Assembly (NCBI GenBank): GCA_020848035.1
Contig: JADLAX010000002.1
Location: 21,822-85,821, forward strand
Direction of reading: 5' to 3'
Source: Anaerolineae bacterium
Lineage (GTDB): Bacteria > Chloroflexota > Anaerolineae > Promineifilales > Promineifilaceae
Length of the DNA: 64,000 nucleotides
The translations under genes were made by a program, and so were the position numbers. Shown here piece by piece: positions 48,893-58,202 of the stretch (its first letter is position 1; each line of letters opens with the position of its first letter). Below the pieces are notes generated by a model. That model did not search any database, was not told where the DNA came from, and was given only the letters and a program-made list of their open reading frames with translations.

Positions 48893-49588
48893 ATGATGCC
48901 AGAGAATTATGATCCAACCCGATTTGACCGCCCATCGGTTACGGTGGATGTGGTCATTTTCTCTTTAGTCGACGATGCTTTGAAGGTCCTGCTGATCAAG
49001 CGGGAGTCGCCGCCTTATGCCCAGATGTGGGCTATCCCTGGTTCTTTTGTGAAGATAGACGAAGCGCTGGAAGAAGCGGCCGTTCGCGCTCTGGCCGATG
49101 AAACAGGGGTCAAAGATGTGTACACGGAACAGCTCTTCACCTTTGGCAAACCGGGCCGGGATCCACGTACGCGGGTAATCACCGTGGCCTATTTTGCCCT
49201 GGTACCACACGATGCCATCCACCACAAAGCCGGCCGCGATGCCAGCGAAACGGCCTGGTTTGCCGTGCCGCAGCTGCCCGCCCTGGCCTTTGACCACGCC
49301 GAAATTGTGGAATATGCCTACCGCCGACTGCGCTACAAGCTGGAATACACCTCGGTCGGCTTCCAGCTTTTGCCCGACGTGTTTACCCTCACCGAGTTGC
49401 AAAAAGCGTACGAAATTATCCTGAGCGAGCAGCTGGACAAGCGCAACTTTCGCCGCAAAATTTTGGCCGCTGAAATTTTGGAAGAAACTGGGGAAAAGAA
49501 AAAGGACGGCGAGGGCCGTCCGGCAATGCTGTATCGTTATCGAGAAGATGCGGTCGCGGAAGTAAAAACGCGCCGCCTGTTTCCGTGA
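48893..49588 (+). CDS. Nudix-domain winged-helix regulator, NrtR-like
   Basis: About 231 residues. The N-terminal Nudix fold (SVTVDVVIFSLVDDALKVLL) has a Nudix box whose catalytic core reads RALADETGV instead of REUxEExGU, so hydrolysis is probably lost. The C-terminal domain (DVFTLTELQKAYEIILSEQL, FRRKILAAEILEETGEKK) is the winged helix of NrtR-type NAD-metabolism regulators. Likely binds an ADP-ribose-type ligand and DNA. Two adjacent ATG codons (48893, 48896) are possible starts. Confidence 0.85.
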   Translation: MMPENYDPTRFDRPSVTVDVVIFSLVDDALKVLLIKRESPPYAQMWAIPGSFVKIDEALEEAAVRALADETGVKDVYTEQLFTFGKPGRDPRTRVITVAYFALVPHDAIHHKAGRDASETAWFAVPQLPALAFDHAEIVEYAYRRLRYKLEYTSVGFQLLPDVFTLTELQKAYEIILSEQLDKRNFRRKILAAEILEETGEKKKDGEGRPAMLYRYREDAVAEVKTRRLFP

Positions 49589-49605
49589 GCCGCCGGAAAG
49601 ACAAA

Positions 49606-50271
49606 TCACTCCACCCAGAGTGATTTTGTCAGTTCGATTCCCAACACCACATCCTCACGCCCAACCCGTAAGCGCATCGGGCCGTTAAATGGGGCACGGC
49701 CCATAATTTCAAAGTGGGCCCCAGGCACCAGGCCGAGTGTTTTGAAATATTTGAGCCGCTCTGGATCATGCGTGCGCACCCGGCTGATGACGCCCACATG
49801 CCCTACCGTCAGGTTCATGATGCACACATCTTTGACCTCAGGCAAAACCCCTTCTGCGTTGGGAATTGGTTCCCCGTGCGGGCAGCGGGTGGGATGGTTG
49901 GTCATCTCCGCCATGCGTTCGGTGATGGCATCATTCAGGCCACGGCCCATTTCGTCGGCATGTTCGTGGGCTTCGTCCCAGGTAAAACCCATGACGTTGA
50001 CCAGGAAAACTTCGAGAATGCGATGGCGGCGCAGAGCGCGCAGCGCTTCCTCTCGGCCGCGCGGGGTGAGTTCAATGCCCTGGTACGGTTTATGGATGAC
50101 ATAGCCTGCATTGCGGAGGCGCTTCAGCATACGGGGCACAGCGGGCGCAGAGACGTGCAAGCGATCGGCCAGGCTGGTGGTGCTGACGGTGGGGGCATCT
50201 TCTTGCAGCCGATAAATCTCGGCCAGGTAATCCCGCATTGCGACGCTGGGTTGAAAATCGTTGTCGTCCAT
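49606..50271 (-). CDS. DtxR/MntR-family metal-dependent regulator with FeoA-like C-terminus
   Basis: 221 residues. Winged helix TVSTTSLADRLHVSAPAVPR (about 28-47), dimerisation/metal domain with EVFLVNVMGFTWDEAHEHADEM, CPHGEPIP region with the metal-binding Cys/His, and an SH3-like FeoA domain at the C-terminus (LKYFKTLGLVPGAHFEI). Such regulators repress Fe or Mn uptake genes when metal is bound. No transporter is adjacent. Convergent with the Nudix regulator. Confidence 0.92.
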   Translation of the reverse strand: MDDNDFQPSVAMRDYLAEIYRLQEDAPTVSTTSLADRLHVSAPAVPRMLKRLRNAGYVIHKPYQGIELTPRGREEALRALRRHRILEVFLVNVMGFTWDEAHEHADEMGRGLNDAITERMAEMTNHPTRCPHGEPIPNAEGVLPEVKDVCIMNLTVGHVGVISRVRTHDPERLKYFKTLGLVPGAHFEIMGRAPFNGPMRLRVGREDVVLGIELTKSLWVE

Positions 50272-50327
50272 GACTTGATATTAACTCGAACGGGCCAGTG
50301 CTGCCAACTCTGACCGCAGAACGGCCG

Positions 50328-52070
50328 TTAACTCAGCGCACTTTTTTCCAATTCAGCCGTGGTTTGTTCTACCAGGGCCACCAATTCCGTGAGCAGTTCC
50401 GTGTCAAAGCGGAACTCGGCCCCAGCGCTGGCGAACAGCTCCGGCAGCGTTTTGGTACCACCGTAGGCGAGTGCCTGGCGGTAGGCGTTTAAGGCACCAC
50501 TTCGGTTGGTCAGGCTGTTACGCCACACTTGCAGCGCCCCAATTTGGGCCATGCCATATTCAATGTAGTAAAACGGTGAGGTGAAAATGTGCGGCTTGCG
50601 GTGCCAGCCAGTCTGGCGAATCGCTTCATAACCCGTCCAATCAACATCGGGAATGAAGCGCAGCCACAGCGAATCCCAGGCGGCATCACATTGGGTGGCG
50701 TGGGCGGCCTCTTGGGGATGGGTGTAGACCCAATGCTGGAACGCATCGACCACGGCCATGTAAGGCAGGAAGGCGATAATTCCCTCCATGTGTTCAATGC
50801 GGGCGCGGGCAGCCTGGGGGGTGGTGTAAAAACCGCCATGCTGCCGAGAAAGATAAGGTGCGGCCAGCAGTTCCATGGACATAGAGGCCACTTCGCAAAA
50901 TTCCATAGGTGGATCAGTTTGCCAGAAGAGGGGAAGGTCGGCCGTTTCAAAAACGTGGAAGGCGTGCCCGGCTTCATGGAGCATCGTTTGCACATCGTCG
51001 TGGCTGCCCACACCGTTCATGAAAATAAACGGCCGATTCCGCAGCGGCAGCGCACTACAATAGCCGCCCAACGCTTTGCCCGTGCGCGTGTCCAGGTCCA
51101 ACAGGCCATCTTCGGCCATCGTAGCAAAATAGCGGCTCAGCTGTGGATCGAGCTGGTTAAAAATGTTGAGGGTGTGCTGGATAAGCGCTTCCTGGCCTTG
51201 ATACGGCCGTAACGGCTCCCCACGTGAATCATCAACCAGGGCACCTTTTTCGGGCACCCAATCCCACGGGCGCAGCCGGTCGTAACCCAGCCGGGTCCGT
51301 TTTCTTTCTAAAATGCGGCGCAGGGCGGGGACAACGGCCGTTTCAATCGCCGCATGAAACGTCAGGCAATCCTCTGGTGTGTAATCAAAACGCCCCTTTT
51401 CCCGGAAGGCATAAGCGCGATAGTCTGGCAGCCCGGCGTTTTGGGCAATCTGCTGGCGAATTTCCAACATCTGCCCATAAAGATTGTTGAGTGGTTCGCG
51501 CTGGCTAAGCCACAAATCGGCAATCGTTTGCCACGCTTTTTGCCGTACGTCCCGGTCCTTATCATTCAAAAAGAAGGCCAGCTGGCTGAGGTTCTTCTCT
51601 TCACCGTCCCAAGTCGCTTGCAGGCCCCCCGTGATCTTGTCATAGTCGTTTTCCAGCTTGGAAACTTCCGTAAACAAAGGCACATTTTCTTCGCGGAACA
51701 ACTCAGCCTCGTTACGCATGTTGCGCAGCACCAGGGCCATATCATGCAAAGCTGCCTCATCGGGGTCAACCGTCAGCAGCCGCTCCTTCAGCGCCTGCGC
51801 GGCCACCTGGGCCTGGGGAAAGACGTTGTTGATGAGATCCAAAAAGGCCTGCTCTTTATCTTCATCGGCCGTATCTAGAGACTTTTCAATATAAATGAGC
51901 GAGGCCGCTTCAAACAACAGGCGGGTAAGGTTGGACCAATCGGTGAGCCATTGACGCAGGTTTTCGGAGGTTAACGGCCGTTCCTGCAAATCGGCAAAAT
52001 ACGGGGCAAAGCTCTCCCAACGACGAGGATCAATGGCTTCAACAGACGAGGGAATGGCAAACGCGTTCAT
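50328..52070 (-). CDS. M3-family oligoendopeptidase (PepF-like)
   Basis: 580 residues from MNAFAIPSS, preceded by GGAGG with a 7-base gap. Zinc motif HEAGH in MLHEAGHAFHVFE, the third ligand Glu in PMEFCEVASMSMELL, and YIEYGMAQIGALQVW near the C-terminus, all typical of oligoendopeptidase F-like proteins. It degrades short cytoplasmic peptides. No signal peptide. Confidence 0.93.
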   Translation of the reverse strand: MNAFAIPSSVEAIDPRRWESFAPYFADLQERPLTSENLRQWLTDWSNLTRLLFEAASLIYIEKSLDTADEDKEQAFLDLINNVFPQAQVAAQALKERLLTVDPDEAALHDMALVLRNMRNEAELFREENVPLFTEVSKLENDYDKITGGLQATWDGEEKNLSQLAFFLNDKDRDVRQKAWQTIADLWLSQREPLNNLYGQMLEIRQQIAQNAGLPDYRAYAFREKGRFDYTPEDCLTFHAAIETAVVPALRRILERKRTRLGYDRLRPWDWVPEKGALVDDSRGEPLRPYQGQEALIQHTLNIFNQLDPQLSRYFATMAEDGLLDLDTRTGKALGGYCSALPLRNRPFIFMNGVGSHDDVQTMLHEAGHAFHVFETADLPLFWQTDPPMEFCEVASMSMELLAAPYLSRQHGGFYTTPQAARARIEHMEGIIAFLPYMAVVDAFQHWVYTHPQEAAHATQCDAAWDSLWLRFIPDVDWTGYEAIRQTGWHRKPHIFTSPFYYIEYGMAQIGALQVWRNSLTNRSGALNAYRQALAYGGTKTLPELFASAGAEFRFDTELLTELVALVEQTTAELEKSALS

Positions 52071-52093
52071 CACACAACCTCCAGAATAAAAAA

Positions 52094-52117
52094 AGCCCTT
52101 GCGGGCGGGCAAGGGCT
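52094..52117 (-). terminator. Terminator of the tRNA Phe-Gly-Cys operon
   Basis: AGCCCTTGC (52094-52102), GGGCGG loop, GCAAGGGCT (52109-52117). On the minus strand it is followed by seven T. It is 10 bases past the end of tRNA-Cys and just before the PepF-like gene, so that gene may use its own promoter or read-through. Confidence 0.9.
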
Positions 52118-52126
52118 AAAAAGTTG

Positions 52127-52197
<71 letters not shown>

Positions 52198-52237
52198 AGA
52201 AACAAAGCCGGCAGGCTTGCGGCCTGCCGGTTGTTAG

Positions 52238-52309
<72 letters not shown>

Positions 52310-52386
52310 AAAGAGAATTGCTACAGTTATACCAACTGCTGATTCATTTGGCAAAGATCTTTTACCAAACAATCATGAAAACGATA

Positions 52387-52459
52387 TGCCAGGACCCAGG
52401 CTCGAACTGGGGACACCTGCATTTTCAGTGCAGTGCTCTACCGACTGAGCTATCCCGGC
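52387..52459 (-). tRNA. tRNA-Phe (GAA)
   Basis: 73 nt. Acceptor GCCGGGA/TCCTGGC (one G-U), anticodon stem TGCA-CTGAAAA-TGCA with anticodon GAA, T arm CAGTTCGAGCCTG. CCA is not encoded. First gene of the tRNA unit, about 22 bases after the promoter -10. Confidence 0.96.
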
Positions 52460-52487
52460 TGGTAAGGGCCTTATTGAAGGCTCGCGA

Positions 52488-52516
52488 ATTCTATCCAATG
52501 CCGGTTGGCCTGTCAA
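52488..52516 (-). promoter_or_regulatory. Promoter of the tRNA Phe-Gly-Cys operon
   Basis: Minus-strand TTGACA (52516-52511), 17-base spacer, TAGAAT (52493-52488). Near-perfect SigA promoter placed about 28 bases before tRNA-Phe. Confidence 0.9.
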
Positions 52517-52662
52517 GTATAAAGCGGCGCGCCCGGCGGGGCACAGGAGCGTTGGTAAGAACGGACTATGGCTGGAAAGTGCTGGTTCTTTATACAATGA
52601 TGAAGCATTTTTTCCAGATTCCATTAATGAGTTAGACCACAAAACCTATGTAAGAGAGCCTC

Positions 52663-53991
52663 ATGCAATCAGAAAAAATTGGAGCCGATAACGCGGCTCC
52701 GGACAAAAAACTTGCGGCCACCCGCCTCTGGCTGGCCCAAAAAATAGAAGCTTCCCTCCCCAAGAACATTGTGCTGGAGCGTAACCCGCAAACCATCAAG
52801 CTCATCCAGGAACGTTATAAGTTGGCCCGCCAACACGCCAACCTGGCCATCGCCCCCGCCGACGAACGGCAATTTTTTGACGATCTACTCGATGAAATTC
52901 TGGGGTTTGGCCCATTGGAAAAAGCTCTGAACGACGACGCCGTCACCGAGGTCATGGTTAACCGCGCCGACCTGGTGTACATCGAGCAAAAAGGCAAGAT
53001 TATCGAGTCTGGCATTACTTTTGTGGATGACGCTCACGTTGAGCGCATCATCCGCAAGATCATTGAGCCGCTGGGGCGGTACGTGGGCAAAGATTCACCG
53101 CTGGTAGACGCGCGCCTGCCCGATGGTTCCCGGGTGAACGCGGTTGTCTCCCCCTGTGCCATTGATGGACCGAATATCACCATCCGCAAATTCTCACGCA
53201 CTCCCTTTGGTATTCAGGACCTTGTCAGGTTTGGCAGCCTCAACCAGGACATGGCCGACTTTTTAGATGCCTGTGTGCGGGCCAAACTTAACATTGTCGT
53301 TTCTGGCGGCACGGGCTCTGGCAAAACGACGCTGCTCAACGTGCTCTCCAGCTTCATTCCTGATGGCGACCGCATTGTCACCATTGAAGATGCGGCCGAA
53401 TTGAGCCTGCTGCAGCGCCATGTGGTGCGCCTGGAAACCAAAAAACCAGCCAAAGCGGGCGACAGTTCTGTCACTATTCGCGACCTGGTGATTAATGCGC
53501 TGCGCATGCGGCCAGAGCGCATTGTGGTAGGCGAGTGCCGCGGCGGCGAAGCGCTGGACATGCTGCAAGCGATGAACACTGGCCACGACGGCAGCCTGAC
53601 CACCATTCACGCCAATAACCCACGCGACACCATTTCCCGGCTGGAAACGCTGGTGCTGATGGCGGGTATGGATTTGCCCCTCCCGGTGGTACGCAAGCAG
53701 ATTGTTTCGGCCGTGGACTTGATTGTGCAGCAGGCACGCCTGCGTGACGGCAGCCGCAAAGTGATCAACATCACCGAAATTACGGGCATGGAAGGCGAAA
53801 CGGTGGTCATGCAAGACATCTTCAAGTTTGAAGAGCAGCGCGGCAGCACTGAAGAGAAGCTGATTGGTGAGTTTGTGCCCGGCGGTATGCGCCCCAATTG
53901 CGAACAACGGCTGCGTACTTATGGGTACAATCCACCAGCCAGCCTGTTTATGGGCAACCGTAACAGCGGTCTCAACCGCCGCGTGCGCTGA
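52663..53991 (+). CDS. cpaF: CpaF/TadA-type secretion ATPase for Flp pili
   Basis: 442 residues. N-terminal helical domain, then type II/IV secretion ATPase core: GGTGSGKT Walker A at 215-222, Asp box TIEDAAEL, Walker B RPERIVVGECRGGEALD, His box TGHDGSLTTIHAN. Powers assembly of Tad/Flp pili with the CpaB proteins encoded 4 kb upstream. No tadB/tadC gene follows; the next 233 bp hold no recognisable gene. Confidence 0.95.
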   Translation: MQSEKIGADNAAPDKKLAATRLWLAQKIEASLPKNIVLERNPQTIKLIQERYKLARQHANLAIAPADERQFFDDLLDEILGFGPLEKALNDDAVTEVMVNRADLVYIEQKGKIIESGITFVDDAHVERIIRKIIEPLGRYVGKDSPLVDARLPDGSRVNAVVSPCAIDGPNITIRKFSRTPFGIQDLVRFGSLNQDMADFLDACVRAKLNIVVSGGTGSGKTTLLNVLSSFIPDGDRIVTIEDAAELSLLQRHVVRLETKKPAKAGDSSVTIRDLVINALRMRPERIVVGECRGGEALDMLQAMNTGHDGSLTTIHANNPRDTISRLETLVLMAGMDLPLPVVRKQIVSAVDLIVQQARLRDGSRKVINITEITGMEGETVVMQDIFKFEEQRGSTEEKLIGEFVPGGMRPNCEQRLRTYGYNPPASLFMGNRNSGLNRRVR

Positions 53992-54224
53992 ATTTTTCCC
54001 AGCCGCGATCTCTGTCTGGCAGCAGAGATCGCGGCAATACCCTTGCCTGGCACTGCTTGGCAAATCCCCTTAACTTCAAACCAGTGACATTTCGTAATCG
54101 GTCAGCCTTACCGGGATCAATGGCAGCGCCTCGGCGCTTCGCGCCCGTGCGGGGCACCAACTGAACAGTCACAAAATTTCATCCTGTTCTCGCGCTGCTG
54201 TTTGGCCTGGGTTACAATGGGCCA

Positions 54225-55523
54225 ATGAAAGTTTACCTGAACAGCATTGGCTGTCGCCTGAACCAGAGTGAAATTGAGACGATGGCTCGCCAGCTTTTGG
54301 CGGCGGGGCATGAGATTGTGACGGATACGGCCGTTGCCGACAAAGTCATCATCAACACCTGCGCCGTCACCGCCGAGGCCGCCCGCGACGCCCGCAGCCA
54401 GACCCGCCGCATCCACCGCGACAACCCCACCGCCGAAATTGTGCTCACCGGCTGCTACGCCACTATTGCGCCGGACGAACTGGCCCAAGTGGAAGGCGCA
54501 AGCCGCGTGGTGGTGAACCAGCAAAAGGCGCAGCTGGTACAACTGTTAGATCCTCAAGCTCGCCTCGATCTGCCCATGTTTGATCAGGAACCGGTGCTGC
54601 GTGAATTTCTGGCGGGCAGCATGGGGGCCAACACCCGCGCCTTCATCAAGGTGCAGGACGGCTGCGACAACAAATGCACCTTTTGCGTGACCACCGTGGC
54701 GCGTGGCGCGGGGCAAAGCCGCCACCTGGGCGATGTGGTAGCCGAGATTCAGGCGTTGGCCGCCGCAGGTTACCAGGAGGCGGTGCTGACCGGGGTGCAT
54801 TTGGGCAGCTACGGCCATGATTTTGGCAATCAGGTTGGTTTGCGCGAGCTGGTGCAGGCCATTTTGCAGCACACCGACATTCCCCGGCTGCGTCTCTCGT
54901 CGCTGGAGCCGTGGGATTTGGCGCCAGACTTTTTTGCGCTGTGGCACAATCCGCGCTTGCTGCCGCACCTGCACATGCCGCTGCAATCGGGCAGTGACAA
55001 GATTCTCAAGCGCATGGCGCGGCGCACCAGCCGGGCCAGCTTCGGCGAGCTGGCCGACGCCGCTCGCAGCCACATCCCCAACCTGAACCTGAGCACCGAC
55101 CTGATTGTGGGTTTTCCCGGCGAAACGGAAGCGGATTTTGCCGACAGCCTGGCATATGTTGAGGCGATCAATTTTGCCCGGCTGCACGTATTTAGCTACA
55201 GCCCACGCCCGGGAACGGCCGCTGCGCAGTTCCCGCAGCAGGTCAACGGCAAGGTGAAAAAAGAGCGCACCCAGCGGATGATCGAGTTGGGCCAGCGGCT
55301 GAGCCAGGCGTTTCATCAGCGGTTTGTGGGGCAGACGCGCAACGTGTTGTGGGAAAGCAGCGTGGGCGCGGATCACAACGGCCTGCGCTGGGTGGGCTAC
55401 ACCGATAACTACATCCGCGTGCAGGCCAACGGCCCGGTAGATTTGGCTAACCAGATCACGGCGACGGAGATCGTAGAGGCAGCGGCGGATGGGGTTTGGG
55501 GTTTAGTGAAAAGTGAAAAGTAG
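54225..55523 (+). CDS. mtaB: tRNA t6A37 methylthiotransferase MtaB
   Basis: 432 residues. N-terminal UPF0004 domain with cluster Cys C10 (NSIGCRLNQ), a Cys in INTCAVTAEA and a Cys in LTGCYAT. Radical SAM motif CDNKCTFC in DGCDNKCTFCVT, and LQSGSDKILKRM and RLHVFSYSPRPGT. C-terminal TRAM-like end. It adds methylthio to t6A37 of tRNAs reading ANN codons. The last codons run into GTGAAAAG iterations before the stop. Confidence 0.94.
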   Translation: MKVYLNSIGCRLNQSEIETMARQLLAAGHEIVTDTAVADKVIINTCAVTAEAARDARSQTRRIHRDNPTAEIVLTGCYATIAPDELAQVEGASRVVVNQQKAQLVQLLDPQARLDLPMFDQEPVLREFLAGSMGANTRAFIKVQDGCDNKCTFCVTTVARGAGQSRHLGDVVAEIQALAAAGYQEAVLTGVHLGSYGHDFGNQVGLRELVQAILQHTDIPRLRLSSLEPWDLAPDFFALWHNPRLLPHLHMPLQSGSDKILKRMARRTSRASFGELADAARSHIPNLNLSTDLIVGFPGETEADFADSLAYVEAINFARLHVFSYSPRPGTAAAQFPQQVNGKVKKERTQRMIELGQRLSQAFHQRFVGQTRNVLWESSVGADHNGLRWVGYTDNYIRVQANGPVDLANQITATEIVEAAADGVWGLVKSEK

Positions 55524-55604
55524 AAAAAGAGTGGAAAAAACGGCCGAAGACGACGCCGCCTCCCTCCGCAACTGGGGCGCTAAAGAGCTGAAAAGGCTGC
55601 GAGA

Positions 55605-55640
55605 TTGACATCGCACGAGATTCGTGTACACTTTTCTCGT
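55605..55640 (+). promoter_or_regulatory. Promoter and operator of the RHH-PIN module
   Basis: TTGACA (55605-55610), 16-base spacer, TACACT (55627-55632). The expected start is within a few bases of the ATG at 55641, so the mRNA may be leaderless. ACGAGA (55615-55620) and TCTCGT (55635-55640) form an inverted repeat across the -10, a likely binding site for the ribbon-helix-helix antitoxin. Confidence 0.7.
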
Positions 55641-55859
55641 ATGAGAAACATTACTCTTTCTGCGGATGAAACCTTAATTCAGCAAGCACGGCTGCGCGCT
55701 GCAAGCGAAAATCGCTCACTGAATGACGTGTTTCGTGAGTGGCTAGCTCAATACGTGATGCAGCCTTACGCGGCGCAAAAGTATAGCGAGCTCATGGCCC
55801 AGCTTAATCATATTCAGGCATCTGGCCCCTACACGAGAGATGAACTGAATGAACGTTGA
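55641..55859 (+). CDS. Ribbon-helix-helix antitoxin
   Basis: 72 residues from MRNITLSADETLIQQARLRA. The N-terminal beta strand and two helices with a Thr/Leu-Ser-Ala pattern are typical of RHH (VapB/CopG-type) DNA-binding antitoxins. The C-terminal tail (SGPYTRDELNER) should bind toxin. No ribosome site is visible upstream, consistent with a leaderless transcript. Overlaps the toxin by 11 bp. Confidence 0.85.
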   Translation: MRNITLSADETLIQQARLRAASENRSLNDVFREWLAQYVMQPYAAQKYSELMAQLNHIQASGPYTRDELNER

Positions 55860-56286
55860 GGCGCTGCACGGTAAATTTTTTCTCGACACCAATATTCTGG
55901 TCTATTCCTTCGATCCGAGCGAGCCAGCTAAACAGCAAATTGCGCGTGAACTCGTCAAAACGGCACTAAGCAGCCAGATGGGTGCTATCAGTTCTCAGGT
56001 TGTACAGGAGTTTCTAAACGTGGCGCAGCGCAAATTTGCCAAACCTATGAGCGTTACCGAGGCACGCCGTTATCTGAATACCGTGCTGTTCCCCCTCTGT
56101 CAACACTTCCCATCGATCGATTTGTACGATAAAGCACTCATGCTGCGAGAAGAAACCGGCTACAGTTTTTACGACGCTCTAATTTTGGCGGCGGCTATTG
56201 AATCAGGGTGTCAAACTTTGCTGAGTGAGGATTTGCAAGATGGCCGTACCATCCACAACGTTACTATTCTAAATCCATTCTCATAA
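55849..56286 (+). CDS. PIN-domain toxin of the RHH module
   Basis: 145 residues. PIN acidic residues: D13 (FLDTNILVYSFD), E54 (QVVQEFLNV), D104 (SFYDALILAAA), D123 region (LLSEDLQDG). VapC-type RNase toxin. Its stop codon is 1 bp before an ACGGCCGT octamer (56288-56295), and it overlaps the convergent elp3 3' end by 6 bp. Confidence 0.9.
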   Translation: MNVEALHGKFFLDTNILVYSFDPSEPAKQQIARELVKTALSSQMGAISSQVVQEFLNVAQRKFAKPMSVTEARRYLNTVLFPLCQHFPSIDLYDKALMLREETGYSFYDALILAAAIESGCQTLLSEDLQDGRTIHNVTILNPFS

Positions 56287-57951
56287 AACGGCCGTCATGT
56301 ACAGGCCATCTATCTGGAAATTGTGGTATTTGGCGTAATATTCCCTTGTGCCAATGGCGCTGATGACGGCAATTTTGGCATATCCCGCAGCCCGCGCCAT
56401 CTCTTTTGCCTTAACAATTAGCTCCGATCCCAGGCCCATATGCTGCGCCTCGCCGCTGCTGTCTTCGCCCAGGTTGAGCGCCGGGCCATAGACGTGCACC
56501 TCGCGAATCATGGCATGGTTTTCCAGCTCTGGCAGCGGATGCGGCGCATCTTTGTGCGGCAATGACAGCCGCAAAAAGCCCGCTAACTTGTCATCGTCTG
56601 TTTCAAAACTCAAGAAATGTTCCGTCGTGGCGTCGGTTTCGTACGTTTCGATGCGCAGTGCCACATCCTGGCGCTGCACTTTGTGGCGGCGCACCTCGCG
56701 GCAGCGGATGCAGTTGCATTGCAAGCCGCGTTCGGCCATGCGGTCCAGGGCGATCTGGCGCAGGTTGGCTTTTTTGTTGCCCGCCACCACGTTGGTCGTG
56801 GGGAAGTCGCGGATGACCCGGTTGAGCCGCACGTAGCGCGGCACCTGCACCTTGCAGGCTACCAGCAGCTCGGTCAGCGTTTCTTCGTCGTAGGGGTGGT
56901 ATTCGCCGCGCTGCCAGTAGTCGTACAGTTCCGCATTTTCCACCAACATGCAGGGGTAGAGCTTGAGTTCGTCGGGGCGCACGGCTTCATCCGACCAAAT
57001 TCGGGCAAAATCTTCCACATCGCTTTGCGGCGTGGCCCCCAGCAGGTTAGCCATCCAGTGACCGTGAATCTTGAAGCCCGCCAGCCGCAGCAGGCGGAAG
57101 GCGTCACGGGTGCTTTGCACATCGTGGCCGCGATTGTTGAGGGCCAAGACGCGCTCATCCAAACTTTGGATGCCGACCTGCACCTTGGTGACGCCTAGAT
57201 AGCGCAGCCAGCGCAGCTCGTCCACATCCACATGATCCTGGCGGGTTTCCACCACCAGCCCCACGTTGCGGCGCGGCCCGATGGCGTTTTTCTGCTGCGC
57301 CGCCACCAGCGTTTCCGACTCTTCCTCGTTCATGGCGTCCAGGCAGCGCTTGACAAACCATTCCTGGTAATCGCGGCGGTAGCTGGACCAGGTGCCGCCC
57401 AAAATGAGCAGTTCGATCTTTTCGGCGGGGTGGCCGATTTGCTCCAGGGCGCGGATGCGTGCGGCCGTTTGCGCATACGGGTCAAAGCCATGACGTTCGG
57501 CGCGTTGGGCACCCGGCTCGTCGTGCAGGTAACTTTTGGGCATACGCACGTCGGTGGGGCAGAAGATGCATTTGCCGGGGCAGGGGTACGGCTTGGTGAG
57601 CACCGTCACCACGGTCACCCCTGCCTGGCTGCGGATCGGTTTCATTTGCAGGTGGGTGCGCACTTCCGGGTCAAACTCCGCCCAACCGGCCGTGCACAGC
57701 TCTTCGTAGAGGCGGATGACGTTGCTTTTGGAGAGCCAGGGCAGGCCGCGGCGGGCGTACTCCCGCATGGTGTTTTGGTACTTTTGGGAGGACAACGGCC
57801 GTTTTCCCACCAGATCATTTACCAGTTCCAAAAACAGCGGCTCCTGGCCGTCCTCCAGCAGCACCGGCTCATTGCGCGACTGCCACTCGGCCACTTTCAC
57901 CTGCACCTGATCTGGTGGGATCAAAACGTGTTTATCCGATTTCCGACTCAT
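56281..57951 (-). CDS. elp3: Elp3-like tRNA U34 modification radical SAM/acetyltransferase
   Basis: 556 residues. Radical SAM domain with CPGKCIFCP (CxxxCxxC) and VGIQSLDERVLALNNRGHD, followed by a zinc-type Cys motif (CNCIRCREV) and a C-terminal GNAT domain (QHMGLGSELIVKAKEMARAAGY). Elp3 makes carboxymethyl U34 in wobble position of tRNAs. Standalone Elp3 is found in archaea and some bacteria, including Chloroflexota. Confidence 0.94.
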   Translation of the reverse strand: MSRKSDKHVLIPPDQVQVKVAEWQSRNEPVLLEDGQEPLFLELVNDLVGKRPLSSQKYQNTMREYARRGLPWLSKSNVIRLYEELCTAGWAEFDPEVRTHLQMKPIRSQAGVTVVTVLTKPYPCPGKCIFCPTDVRMPKSYLHDEPGAQRAERHGFDPYAQTAARIRALEQIGHPAEKIELLILGGTWSSYRRDYQEWFVKRCLDAMNEEESETLVAAQQKNAIGPRRNVGLVVETRQDHVDVDELRWLRYLGVTKVQVGIQSLDERVLALNNRGHDVQSTRDAFRLLRLAGFKIHGHWMANLLGATPQSDVEDFARIWSDEAVRPDELKLYPCMLVENAELYDYWQRGEYHPYDEETLTELLVACKVQVPRYVRLNRVIRDFPTTNVVAGNKKANLRQIALDRMAERGLQCNCIRCREVRRHKVQRQDVALRIETYETDATTEHFLSFETDDDKLAGFLRLSLPHKDAPHPLPELENHAMIREVHVYGPALNLGEDSSGEAQHMGLGSELIVKAKEMARAAGYAKIAVISAIGTREYYAKYHNFQIDGLYMTAVL

Positions 57952-58202
57952 ACAAAATTACTCAAACCAGGGCGCGTTGTTGATACGGCCGTTTTCACAA
58001 ATCTCCTACGAAAATAGGCCGCGGATTGCGCGGATTAAATCTGTGACCTTTTCATTCATAGTGGTCAACGATAGTTGGTGTCGTCTCCTCACATTATAAC
58101 AAGGTACACGATTGCGGTCATTGCGGCTCATCCTGGCGTCAGATTTGCTCCCTGGCAAGATACGGTGAGGCGGCGGATTTTTAAACTGTCAACTGGTTTT
58201 GG

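Noticed and set aside
55546..55608. 25-codon frame before the RHH-PIN module (GTG start, ending AKELKRLRD)
   Set aside because: Looks like the tail of a lost protein, but too short and without ribosome site to annotate.
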